Assembly (NCBI GenBank): GCA_018398805.1
Contig: JAGFBZ010002865.1
Span: forward strand, 1-64,000
Direction: 5' to 3'
Source of the DNA: Hirundichthys speculiger
Taxonomy: Eukaryota > Chordata > Actinopteri > Beloniformes > Exocoetidae
Length of the DNA stretch: 64,000 nt
This document shows, piece after piece, positions 30,581 to 42,700 of this stretch. The translations under genes and the position numbers were made by a program. A model generated the notes under the pieces. That model saw nothing but the letters and a program-made list of their open reading frames with translations. It was not told the origin of the DNA and ran no database searches. How positions within the stretch are numbered: position 1 is the stretch's first letter; each line of letters opens with the position of its first letter.

Positions 30581-30989
30581 TTTTATTGGATGAAGACATT
30601 TATAAAGACACTCGTCTGTTGTGTTGCCTGTTTCTTGCCTCCGTGGCCTCGTTCACCAGCAGGTGGAGACGTTTTAACGTGATTTGGCTACAAACTGGCC
30701 TCCATTAACGTGAACGAGGCCACCAGAGGTGACGAACAAACAGCCGGAGAACCTCCATGAACCTGTTGGTGCCGTTCGTCTCATTTCCAGGTTCGTCAGG
30801 TTACATTTTTTTTGACGACCTGTTTTTAAGTGATCATCTGTCCTAAATCTGTCTTTTATGTTTCAAACATTCAGCAGCTGTTGATCAATCCACTTCTCAA
30901 ACCTCCGCTTGCCAGGTTTGTTCAGAAACGATTTAAAATTCTGCAGGTTTGCTCAGAAAGTTTGATGGCTTTTTTTCGGGCCGTTTGAG

Positions 30990-31324
30990 GTTAATATATA
31001 TAATTTCAGGCCCAATTTTTAACGTGAAAAATCTTTGCGGCCCACCGAAATCTTTAATCACAACTGTGATCAACATACAGGACTAGAAGCTGTTCTTACA
31101 TTAATATAAGGTGTCACCAAATAAGGTGACACCTTATAACACTTATATAACTTAACTGGTTTGTTTTGTTACTTAATGTTTTTTTTTAATCATGTCATGA
31201 ACATTTTACAGTGATTAAAAACATTTTTTTTTAAAGGTTTGAGGTTTTAATGACCTCTCACGGCCCACCTGCAGTACCGTGACGCCCCACCAGGGGGCCG
31301 CGGCCCACACTTTGGAACCACTGG
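30990..31324. mobile_element. hAT-type MITE fragment
   Basis: The right end GGCCCACACTTTGGAACCAC matches the ends of fish hAT MITEs. The internal stretch AATCACAACTGTGATCAACA is shared with 19960-20000. It contains a perfect 14-bp hairpin at 31105-31138. The left boundary is not sharp. Confidence 0.6.
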
Positions 31325-33061
31325 TCTAGAAACATCCCTGGTCTGCAGTCAGCGACTTTATCAATGACTTTAACCAGGTGTTGCTTTTGATTTTGACTCA
31401 AAATTGCAACATCATCATCAGCACATGGGTTTCAGAGAGGTTTGCGTCGCCCTGATACGCCCATATATGCTGAATTTTCACATTCACTTTATGATCCTGT
31501 AACTGTAGAGCCAGAAGCTGATAAACTTATGTTTAAACCGCAGCATCATAATACTCATTTCTCAGGTCAAACTGACTTCATGTTTGATGGTTAAAAGACA
31601 GATTTGGGTGGTGAATCATCTTCAGATGTTGGACCTTGACAAGATTACAGCAGGGTGGGTTTTTTTATTTTTTATGAATGAACAGCTCCTGAACGTCGAT
31701 GAAGTTTCACTCAGCAGTGACAGTACAGTTATAGAGAATATTCATTGTCTTTATATTCTTTCTCAACCTATCACTACTTTGTAGAGCAACACAGTTAAGC
31801 AGATATTGACATGTTGTACAGACTCTCCCAGCACTGACAGGATCATCGAGAGCGAACGGTACCTGAATCTAGAAGCAAACACAAATATAATGCTGGAGCG
31901 TTGACAGGCGTGTCATCCGTATGTTTACGGATCTTCACGGTACGAGAACGCAGACGGCGTCGGGCTTCGGAAAACACTTGGCCCCTGGATAACAACGGTG
32001 CCCACAGCGTTTACAGGTGTGAGAATATATCAGCATGCTGTCAGGAAGCTTCTGTATACCTGCGTGTTATTTACAATACTGACCGGGAGTTAACGGGCCG
32101 AGGAGTGACGGTTGACCGGTGGAGGAAACGGGGTGCAGCTGCTGCTGGGGTGAACATCTGTGTGAAAGCATTTCCTACATTTGACACGGTCAAAGTTTCG
32201 GTTGAAGCGACCCCTCGTTTTCTTTAGGGCGACGTCAGGCGTCGCCAAACCTAAACGTGGGTTCGGAGCGTCGCGGTGGCCAAGAAAGTTGCAGCCGTGC
32301 TGGTTAACTAGCGCTCGACAGCGTAGTCGTTCAGCAGGGCGGGACTGGGGCGAAGCACCTGGCTGTTTGAAGTCAGGAAGAAATTCAACCGGGCGGTTGT
32401 TGATGAAGATGCGACAGAAACTCCCACAATGCCATGGTGCTGCTGTGTGAGTCTCCCATAAGAGAATCCAGTTTCTGTTTGTCACATGTCAAGGTAATGT
32501 AGAAGTCGTTGTTTTAACTGTGGACACCCAGGTGCACAGTCCCGCCCCCCCATTGTCCAACGCCACTGGTTAGCACCAGGTGTTTAGCAGCTATTTGACC
32601 GGTCTGAGAAAACAGAACTTTTCTCAGCTTCTAAATAACGCTTCCAGGTCCGCGATTCAGTTGGGTAACACAATGTCCAAGTTGAGGGACATTGATACTG
32701 CTGACGGTGCCAACAGGTACCAGTACGTTTGTGTTTTAAGGTCTCTATACGCTGCCGAAGTTTAGGCTGTCGCAGATGAAAGCTCACCGTCGTGAAAGAA
32801 TCGTAGGGATGTCTTTGGTCTTGTGGCCAAAGAACCAAGACTCCGACTTCCCAACCGGTCGAAATGCAACTTAAAATGAAATATGAATCGGTGGGACTGA
32901 AGTGAAAATAAGAATCCCAAGTTGACCTCTTCTGATCATGACTGGGACGGCAGGTTTAAAGAGGGCGTACTTTCTTTTTACGTGATTGGATTTAATCTGC
33001 CAAGTAACTCAAAAACAGATCCTGCGGGGGGTTTTTGTAACTTGGCCAGCCAGCAATTTTG
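31325..33061. other. Intergenic stretch without a supported gene
   Basis: Several frames of 60-130 codons occur (for example 31901-32227 on plus, 32090-32485 on minus) but none shows a recognisable domain, and they overlap one another. GC content rises at about 31900-32450, which might mark an unrecognised repeat. Confidence 0.4.
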
Positions 33062-33275
33062 GGGTGGCTGTAGCTTAGTTGGTAGAGTGGGTCGTCCAGT
33101 CACTGGAAGGTTGGCGGTTCGATCCCAACTCCAACTGTCCACAAGTGTCCTTGGGCAAGACACTGAACCCTAACTTGCCCCCAGTGGGTCTGGCAGCACC
33201 TTGCATGGTAGCAGCCGCCCCCTGGTGTGGATAAAGTGGCATATAAGTGCCATAAGGCATATATGTAAGCCTCAT
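33062..33275 (+). mobile_element. tRNA-derived SINE
   Basis: An A box (TAGCTTAGTTGG, 33071-33082) and a B box (GGTTCGATCC, 33116-33125) stand about 33 bp apart. A non-tRNA body (TGTCCTTGGGCAAGACACTG) typical of fish SINEs follows. The 5' part folds only poorly as a tRNA, so it is not a tRNA gene. Confidence 0.8.
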
Positions 33276-34129
33276 ATGTGATATAGGTAGACTCTGAAAT
33301 GGGTCCCAGTTGAGTTTTGACCGCAGGTTCCTTGGTGGGCCTACCCGTGTTTGCCCTTTCTTGGCCCGAACCCACTGGACCCAAGAATCCCACCTCTAAC
33401 CCAGACGGGGCCCACATGGACATGCTAGCTGAGTGGTAGCATGTGTTTTTCTGATCTGCAGCATCTTATCTCCTACAGATAAAATGTAAATAAGATTGTA
33501 AAGCCCAGGCGTCAAGAGCTTTAGTGTCGGCAGGATAAAGAGAACCGTAATAAAAGTGAGCGTTAATTTGAAGAAATGCTTTATCACAGATGTACTCCCC
33601 AAACCTACTGGACTTGTAGCATCATATTTGGTTGACTGGTAAAGCGACTGCTAAAAGCTTTGATGCAGTTTTTGTATAAAAACAACCATGTAGTTGACAA
33701 GTCAATGAACGTGTGTCCTTGGTGAGTCTGTCTAAAGTCATTTAAGTCCATAACTGAATTATTCAAAAGCTTGCATAAGATAAACTGTATCCAGGATGAA
33801 GGTTAATGTGATTAAATCAAGTTTTTTTTTTTTTTGTTTGTTTTTTTTGCTTTGTTTTTTCTACATTTCTACCAGGCAATGATTATAGAACAAGTACAAA
33901 AAAACGGTACAAAAAATGCGCTTTTTTTTCCCTCTGAAGAGTCTGTAAGTTGTTGATGGTCTGTTCTCGTCGGTTGCAGTGCATATACATCCAACTCTGA
34001 ATGGTGGATGGGAGCTTTGATCAGTCATTCAGAGAGGGGAACAACATGAATGCAGTAAATGGGGAGAGTAAAGGGTCAATATCAGAGGTATGAGACCAGC
34101 GCACTCAGGTGTCCATCTGAGGTCTCAGT
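33276..34129. other. Region downstream of apc2 (possible 3' UTR)
   Basis: No gene was found. A T-rich stretch lies at 33820-33860. On the minus strand this is downstream of the apc2 stop and may contain alternative 3' ends. Confidence 0.4.
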
Positions 34130-34135
34130 TTTATT
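34130..34135 (-). terminator. apc2: Possible apc2 polyadenylation signal
   Basis: AATAAA on the minus strand lies about 42 bases after the apc2 stop. Position is plausible but close to the stop; use is not shown. Confidence 0.35.
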
Positions 34136-34176
34136 CTGGAGCCATTCGTGTCACGACCGATAACCCACCAGTTGCC

Positions 34177-37100
34177 CTAAGAGTCAGTTTTTTCCCCGGA
34201 CTTCTCGTTGATTGTGGATGCTTGGTTATGCATGTCTTGCAGGCAGCAGGCCATGGGGCTGGGGATGTAATTAAACGGAGTGACTCGCGCAGCCTTGCTC
34301 GGGGATCCTTGACGGAAAGTGACGACTCCACCGGCGTGGTTGTCTGACGTCCCCGTGGTGCCTTGACCCCTCAGAGAGCCGTCCAACTCGGCGTCCTGGA
34401 GGTTGCCCCCGGAGGCGGTGCTACTAAACTTCCTGAGGAGAGCCAGTTTCACGACTTCCTCAGACATCACTGGAGCGGATTCGACCGTCGGAGAGGTGCT
34501 CGAGTGGGTCTTGTTGTTGGAAAAATCTTCTGTCTGGACGGTTGCGTCACTCGTCTTGCGAGGACGCAAGTACAATTGTTGGCAGTTTTCCTGGAAGAGC
34601 TGGTGGCTTTGGTTTTTCCCCGTCGGGGGAAGGCACCAGAGGTAATGCATTGGCTGGCAGAGTGCTTTTCAAGATCTGAGGTACGTCTTCGTCCCTGATC
34701 CTCCTCCACGTAGCTCCATCGTTAAGCCGCGATGTGGATCTTTGACCTCTCCTCTTTGTCTCATCCTCGCTTTTTGCTCTCCCACTTGAATCGGACGACG
34801 ACGAGCGCAGGGAAGAGCGACTGGTCACTCGGCTCAGTATATTGATGCTTGGGGATGAGGCGTGACGCTTGAAGGTTTCTTTGTCTTGTTTCTGCCTGAC
34901 TCCGGACATCCTGCTGGGCCCGTTTCGCTGCGCCACCCTGCAGGGACTCTCGGAGCTGGTTCTCCTGGCCGCCCGTCTCGCAGAGAGATCCCTTTCGCTG
35001 GACGTTGCTCTCGAGAGGTTTGCGGTTTGCCTGTGAAGGCCGGGGTTTGGCCTTCTGGACTGGCTGCACTCGTTCGGGATCTTTTACTTGCACTTTCCTC
35101 TGGCCTTGCACCGCGGCCTTCAGCTCCTGACAGCGCGGATGAGCAAAGGAAGACCGCTGAAGCTCCTGGAACCGCTCTGCGCGGGGATCCATTCTGTGAT
35201 CCTGGCGTTTTGCGAGGAGAGCCGTCCCGTCTCAGCGCAGTCCTTGATTCCTTGATGAACGTCAACTGTCTCAAGAACCCGCTCCGGTCAGACTCGCTGC
35301 CGCTCGAATGAACAGAGGTCATCCTGACAAGGTCAAATCTGTTGGCTGGTTGAATTCTCTTCCCACTGACCTGACCGGTTTGCTTTGTGGTTATTTGGTT
35401 GGTCACCAGCGGTGACAAAGGTCTGGGTTGCCTGACTGATGTTTGCATGAAAGGGATTCGAACAGGCGACTTCTGAGTTTTAGGTGGTGGAGATTTCTCA
35501 TTTTGATTCACAACAGGGGAGCGTCCTCTTCTCTCCTGGGGACTACTGGCTGGCGGGCTGCTTGCTGGCGTTGGTGTCTTTCTCTGGATGGATTTATTCG
35601 TCTGCGTTGGGGATGTTATCTTTGTCTGTGAGTGTCTGGATGGCGTAGAGCTCTGCGATGACCCGGAGGATGAACTTTTTGGTATCCTTGGAGGTGGAGT
35701 GGAGCTCCTCTTTGGAAGAGACAGTTCTACATCCTGGGGCTGACCCAGTCTGTGAAGGCTCTTGGATCTGTGCTGAGCGAGGTTCGGGTTCTTTGGAGCG
35801 TCTATCTTCGTTTGCACTTTTCTCGGAGGAGGTCTTTGTGACGGAGGCGTGTCCTTTTTCGGAGTATAGATCACCGTCCTGCCTCTAAACACAACAGGCA
35901 GGTTTGGAACTGGCTTGCGCTGTGCGAAGTCCAGAGGCTTGTTCGCCTTTTTCTCTTTAGAAAACTTCTTTTCTTTGGGTGTAAAGCTGGATGTTGACAT
36001 GAAGGACAGGACGGACTCAGTCTCTTCAGAGGACGGCTCTTGAGACTTTGACGCCTGCAGCCCACTGACGACACAATCGGCACCTTCCTGTATGGCTCTC
36101 CATTCAACACTGTTGAGGTCGGAGTCTTTATCCCACGCCGTGTCATCGCTGTCCATTTCCTGATCCATGTCCCACCCATCGGAGGACTTTTGATTTTGTT
36201 TTTGGGCATTCTTTCCTTTCTTCTTCCTGGCAGCCATCTTCCGTCTCTGCTTGGGCATGGCCGACGTTATGCATTTCTGAAGGAGGTCGTCCTCCGAGTC
36301 CATGCTGATGGAGCTCGGCGAGCTCTGCTCCTCGTACTGGCAGTGGATGGTCAGAGGCTTTGTTTGCTGCATCATGTTCAGTGTTTTGTTGTGTCTGTTC
36401 TTGTGCCATATTTGCTGAGCTTTTGATTTCTGATCCTCGAATTCGGCATCGCTGAGTGAGCTGAGGGAAGAGCTGAGTGAGTAACACGCCAAAGATTCGT
36501 CCCTCATCAGACTCTGTTTTATCCTGTGAAACCCTCTGGCCTTTCCTTGGGAATTATCCGTCCTCCCGATATTTGTCATGCTTCGTGACAGATTATTTCT
36601 GCTCGCCTCCCTAATCTGTTTTCTGCTGCTTTGCTTGGGTATGTCGTTATTCTCGTCATCGTAGAAGCCGTTACTGTCCTCAGAAGAAAGTGTCGTTTGT
36701 CGAACCATAGTATTTCCCTTTTGTGATCCGATATTGAGGTTACCTCCTGGGTTTTGCTTTATCACGGGCAGCTCAAACTTCCTGATGGGGCCTTGAGCTT
36801 GCCGCCTCTTCTGCTGATTAGGAGACTGATCACGATTTTTTTGGTTAGCCACTCTGTCGGCCACCTCTTTGCTCTGCATCAGCACCCTCTGAGTGGGAAT
36901 CACGTGTTTGCTCATTCGGCTAGTTTGCATGTCGGCTGCGCAGTTCACCCTGTTGGGTTTGTGGAAGTGCGAGAATATCCGCAAGTCCTCAATCCTCTTT
37001 TCTTCATTGTCCATCACATTCAGACCTTTAGCTGTGCAGTCTTTTGCACCCCTGTCCTTCACCGAATACTGGAGCGTTTCATCGCTGAGGGACGTGGTGC

Positions 37101-39714
37101 TGGAGAAGTTGACTGGTGTACCCTCGGCAGAGTCGGTGAAAGATGAATCATCAAATTTGAAGTCTTTCTGTGGGATTACTATCCTCCTCCCAGGATACAT
37201 TTGGGTTTTTCCATTTGGGAGCATCATGTAAACCGGCAAATGTATCGGTTTTCGTATCTGAGAATTGAGCAGATGAGGCGGGATAGTGGTCATCAGAGAA
37301 GGTCTTACTTTCCTAAACTTTGAGGGCATTGCCGAGTTGATACATTCTTTTAAGATTTCTATGTCATCGTCTGAGTTGCCCTCGCTGTATCGCTCGGCGT
37401 TGTCAAGTCCTTGCTCGTCCTCATCCAGGAAAGGGAGATTCTTGTCACTTTGCTGCAGTAGGGGGGTTAATTTCAGCTCAACGTCTTTTTGTATGTAGTG
37501 CTCGTGAAGAGGCAGAGCACTTAAACTGGAAGCACAAGAGAAGTTTTCAGTGGGCTTTTCCACTGTGAAGTAGATCATGGTGTCAAGGTCAGGGGGAAGG
37601 TTAAACCTCTCTTTGTCTGTGATCTCCATGAATTTCCGCAGGCTGTTTTCCCACGGCCCCGTGACGCCCGAGGTCTGCACCTCCGGTACGTTCGGCTCGA
37701 CGCAGCACGGAGTCTTACTGCGACTCGGAGGCATCGTTTGTCCCGGGCTGTCGGGAAGATCGCTGGGGCTTATCGTTCCATCGACCATCTCGCTGGATCA
37801 CTTTGAATTGAACTGGCGATAGAAGGAGACTCGAAGCTGCCCAGCGAGCTGACTGAGCTGCAGCGACTCAACACCAGAGGTGTTTCGTGGATGTAGTTCT
37901 CAGACGAACTGGATGGAGACCTGTCTTCAAGCATTGCCGGTGACGCTTCCCTGAGGAACACCTTTTCCCTTTTCTCAGTCACCGGGATCTCAGTGGGACC
38001 CGCCTCTTTGCTTGGGAAGGATTTTGAATCGGTCATCAACAGCTGGCTGTCGCTCAGATCCTCTAAAGTTTCATCTCCTTGTGCTCTCTTCACTACCTCT
38101 CCGTCCTCCACCTCAATTATCTCCAACGACGAGTCGCTCTCAAGCTCATTCTCGCTTTGTACGTCCAGAGCTCCATCACCGGAGGACAGCGACGACAGTG
38201 AGCTGCAGCGGGAGAAGCAGATGGGGGTGTTCTCCACCGAGTATTTCTGGACCGTCTCCATCGCGCCGATAGTTGGACTTCTGGTGGAAGTCACCGGAGG
38301 AAATTTAGCAATGCTTCCCCCTGTCATCACGGCGGGCACCCATGCCTGCCTCCTCATTGCCTGGGCGGCCTGCACATTTATAGCCGTCTTTGCGACACCA
38401 AATTTCGCCACGCTCTGAATCAGCGGGACCTGTTGGTAAGAAGGAGAGAGCTTAATTGAGGCCATGCTGACATCAGAGGACACTTTGGTGGATGCACTGA
38501 CGGGCGTTTGCACAGGCGGTTCTTGGTTCTTTTCAGGGTCAGTGTTGCTGAGCTCTGCATCTTTCACGTCTTTATTGTCCACAGAATCTCTCTCTGGAAT
38601 ATCCTGCTGATTAGTTTCATTCAGAACCGCAGGCCCGACGTTGAGGTACCCTTGCTGAGCCACCTTGAGGTCAAGCTGGTTGGGTCGCTGTTGCATCATT
38701 ATGGCTCTCGGAGCAGGTTGCATCTGGTCTTTGCTGCCGCAGTAGCCATCGCTGGTGCTCCCGCTGTTCAGGCTGTCCGTTGACACGCTCGTATGTGCAG
38801 TTTTGAGGCGCAGCAGGGCGTGGGCTCTGCTGAGGCGCCCCCTCTGGGCCAAGCTGCTTGTGTCAGAAAGACGACAAGGGGAGCAGGAATTCGCCCGAGC
38901 TTCGTTGAGTTCGTCCAGTCCGTACGGCCAGTCTGCCAGATGGTCCTCAGAGCTCAGGCTCAAACTGTCCTCAGAGGACGTGTGCATGGTGATGTCCTCC
39001 ACCAGTCTGTCAATCTTAGCAACTGTGTTGGTGATCTTTTTGGCTAGCTTCTCTGCAGCAGCGGAGACCACGTCGTCGGCAGGAGCGTGCCTCTTCTCAG
39101 CCATCTGAGGCGGGTTTATGTCTCGCTCGGGTTCGCTGTCCCTCTTGCGAAGCTGGTTTTGCTGAAGGTTGGAGTTGGTGAGAAACATGGACAGCATGGA
39201 GAAGCTGCCAGTATCCAGGCTGGTGGAGACGTTGGGGGCCTCGTCGTCGTCAAAACAACCAGAATCGGATGCGTAATCCTTCGCCAGGCTTTCAATTTGC
39301 CGCAGTGGCTTGTTGATGGTCAGGTGCTTGGGGCTCTGCTTCTCGAGGGTGTCGAAAGTCTCTGCGAGGTGTTTGGCGTCCAGCTCGGCCTCCAGAGCCT
39401 TCTGTTTCCTCATGTAGAGCGAGGGCATGCAGGACCCCGGGGATACGACTGCAGCGTCTTTGTACTTCAGGGGTCGATTGGTGAGGAGGTTCCTTAAGGC
39501 GGCGGCGCTGCCCATGGCTATCATCTTGTGCTTTGAGTGGATGAGGTTGCGCAGCATGCTAACCGCTCCCAGGTCCCACAGCAGCTCCTGATCTTTGGAG
39601 CTTCTGGCTGAGAGGTTCCAGAGGGTTCCACAGGCGTTGCTCACGATGGTGAGGCTGTGGGAGCGCAGGTGTTGCAGCAGAGTCTGGAGACAGTTGTGGT
39701 CCCTCAAGATCTGC
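34177..39714 (-). CDS. apc2: apc2 last exon (5.5 kb) with several frame changes
   Basis: It starts after TTACAG with the end of the armadillo domain (CLQTLLQHLRSHSLTIVSNA) and contains the 20-aa repeats, SAMP motif and basic C-terminus. Frame one runs 39714 to about 37793; the conserved reading then continues from about 37791 one base out, to about 35137. The motif CSS then RCQELKAA requires an extra base at about 35134-35137, another change falls in about 35000-35100, and a last one at about 34555-34580 before RPRKTSDATVQT. The stop is at 34177-34179. Conservation on both sides of each break is visible, so the gene is probably functional and the breaks are likely sequence errors. Pseudogenisation cannot be excluded from one sequence. 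Confidence 0.88.
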
Positions 39715-42700
39715 CTGTAAAGAGAGAACGGATAAAGAAATTGTCTTTATGTGGGCGTTGTGATGGTGTTGGGTGTGGTTAACTGTTCAGTCTCTTTATT
39801 TTAAGGGTGTCTATTCATTAGCCGGACGATTACGAACTCACCTGTAGTCCTCCCGTGTGGCGATCAGACTCGACACGTTTCGAAGGATCCCTCCGCCGCT
39901 CTCGATGATCGCCAGCGAGTTCGTCTGGCAGCGGTACGTCAGCGTGCTGACCAGGAACCCCAGGGCGCCATCGACCGAGCAGATGGCCACCTTGTTGTCG
40001 ATGTTGTGAGCCGACAGGTTCCACAGAGCGCTCAGGAGACTCTTCAGCGTCGACTCCTGCAACAACAGGCAAACCAACAACAGGTTCCTTTCTGTTTTCT
40101 GTCGTTATTTCGCCGTAATTACATGACGTCTCTCCAAACTGCAGCTCAGCCCTCTCCGGGGGTCGGCTTGTTGTTCGGTACCTTGGTTGCCTGCAGGGCG
40201 CAGGTCATCAGCGCAGACACGCAGCCGATGTCTCTCAGGACTCTCTTGCTGCTGATGTCGGCCCTCCAGGACAGGTTCCTCAGGATGCTGGAGACCACCT
40301 GATGGAGCTCCTCGCTGTCGGAGGCCAGCTGGGCCACCAGAGCCTGGAGGCAGCTCTTCTTTGAGCACAGGGTGGCCTGTGGAGGACCAGGAGGAGCTCG
40401 TCAGAATACTGGATCAGAGAAAACACCCGAGATCATACATGCATTTCAGGGTGCATTTTGAGGTTTGATGATTTTTGTACTTTTGTACTTGACTGATGGG
40501 TTTTGCTCCAATTATTATTATTATTATTGTCTATTTTAGAAGTAAGCTTGTTTGAGGCTGAAGGCTCCAAGGGTTCCAGGTCCTCTACAGGTGTTACCTT
40601 CTGAAACTGAGTTGAATAGCAGTTCGATTTTTATTAATTTGGTCTCGACTGATCATTGTCACGTTTTTAGTTGGATATAACTACGCTACCTTGTGACTTG
40701 TTTCAACCTTTACATCATCAACTAGACTGAAACCTGGTGTGCACCTCTGTCCAAATTATATGGTAGGTGTGTGGTAGGCTCATAGGGTTGATCCACTTTC
40801 TTTTTGTATTTCATTTTCAAATCGTGGAGAACGTCCGTTTGCTGAAATGTATGTAAAAATTAATTTTGTTTAGCTGCAAATGAAGATCAGAAGATTATCA
40901 TTCCCATTTCAAAGATAATTGTACACACTAAGCCCTGCCACCAGTTTTGAGTTGTCCGAATACGAAGCTCATTTAGACAGCAGGTAGCGGTCCACCTTCA
41001 CCTGTGCGCAAAAGCTGCGACAGCGACAAAACTGGTAGACGGCCTCCAGCTCTTTGGTCACTTCCCCTGACAGCAGCCGAGCCATCGTCCAGGCCGGGTT
41101 TCACCCTTTCAGACTGACCCTCACCAGGGTTAGGGTTAGCGTTAGCTCTGATGAGCTCTGATGAAGCCCAGGGGAGACCCCACAGCTAACCGGCCATCGC
41201 TGGTGTTCAGAGTTCCAGCGGTCCCAACATTAATTAAATTCAAGGAAACACTAGTTGGCTTCATGGTCTTGGATGACCTACGTATCAACTAAACCAAGCT
41301 GAAAGGGCAAATTTATGGTAACTGAGCTATGGTGGGTGTGTCCTAGGTAGACTCTGGACTGCTGGTTATAGTCTGCCATGGCGAGCTAACAACCTCTACA
41401 GGAGACAGTTTTGAGCTTCAGAGTTCAAAGAAAGGCTATGGTTAGGGTTAGGGGGTTAGGGTTAGGGGGTTACGGTTAGGGGGTTGGGGGGTTAGGGTTA
41501 GGGGGTTAGGGGGTTAGGGGGTTAGGGGGTTAGGGTTTAGGGGGTTAGGGTCTAGAACAGACCTGGGCAAAACACGGCCCGCGGGCCACATCCGGCCCTT
41601 TGTGCGTCTCTGTCCGGCCCGCACGAGGCCAATCATAAATTACATTTGATTACAACTTAATAATAAAAAAAAAAAAATCTATGTCGTGCGTGCAATACAA
41701 CTGTGGTGCTTTTATTTTGAAAGGCGTAGTACTTCCGTGTAGCGTACATGCATGAAGGTAAACAGCGCTAAGTGATGCTGCCGTTAAAATGTGTGCTGAC
41801 GCTAAGAAAAGAAAAGTTGACAAGGAATGACGTGCTTTCAACAAGACATGGACCGCTAAGTATTTCTTTACAGAAATTAAAAGGTGAAGCCGTTATTTGT
41901 GCTACACAGATCGCTGTTTAAAGATTTTAATTTGAATCCGCACTACACGACCAAGCATGAGGTAAAATACAGAAATCTGTCTGATAAAGAGCGCGCAAGA
42001 GGCTGATGCATTGCAAACAAAACTGCAAACCCAACAAGGAATTGGTAAAATGAGGTGGAAATTATTATTTATTTTATTGATGTTTTTCTATAGATGTGTT
42101 GTAATTCACAGTTTGAGGAATTTAACAAGTTAAGAATAAATTGGACTTATTAATGATTATTTTTGTTTTTTTACTCGACCTATACGCCACAATTTCACAG
42201 AGCCTAATATAAATATCTACAGAATAATTGTATTCTTCTAATTACCAGTACCAGCTATTTAGAATATATAATTTAATGCATTTTACAATGGAAGGAAGTT
42301 GAGCAGGATTAAGTTCAAGTTATCGTTGATGTGGCCCTCTGACACAACTCAGGTTTTTCATGTGGCCCCTTGTAAAAATTAATTGCCCACCCCTGGGTTA
42401 GAGGGTTAGGGGGTTAGGGTTAGGGGGTTAGGGGGTTAGGGTTAGGGGGTTAGGGGGGTTAGGGGGGGTTAGGGGGTTAGGGTTAGGGGTTAGGGGGTTA
42501 GGGGGTTAGGGGGGTTAGGGGGTTAGGGGGGGTTTAGGGTTAGGGGTAGGGGGTTTTAGGGGGGTTAGGGGGGGGTTAGGGGTTAGGGTTAGGGGGGTTA
42601 GGGGGTTAGGGGGTTAGGGGGTTAGGGTTAGGGGGTTAGGGGGTTAGGGGTAGGGTTAGGGGGGGTTAGGGTTAGGGGGTTGGGGTTAGGGGGTTAGGGG

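Noticed and set aside
31901..32485. Overlapping plus and minus frames of 89-131 codons in a GC-richer patch
   Set aside because: No domain, no splice partners and mutual overlap; not enough to call a gene.
33062..33135. tRNA gene
   Set aside because: A and B boxes are present but no proper cloverleaf is seen, and a SINE body follows directly.
35443..39497. Plus-strand frames of 60-140 codons opposite the apc2 last exon
   Set aside because: They are antisense shadows of a long conserved coding exon.
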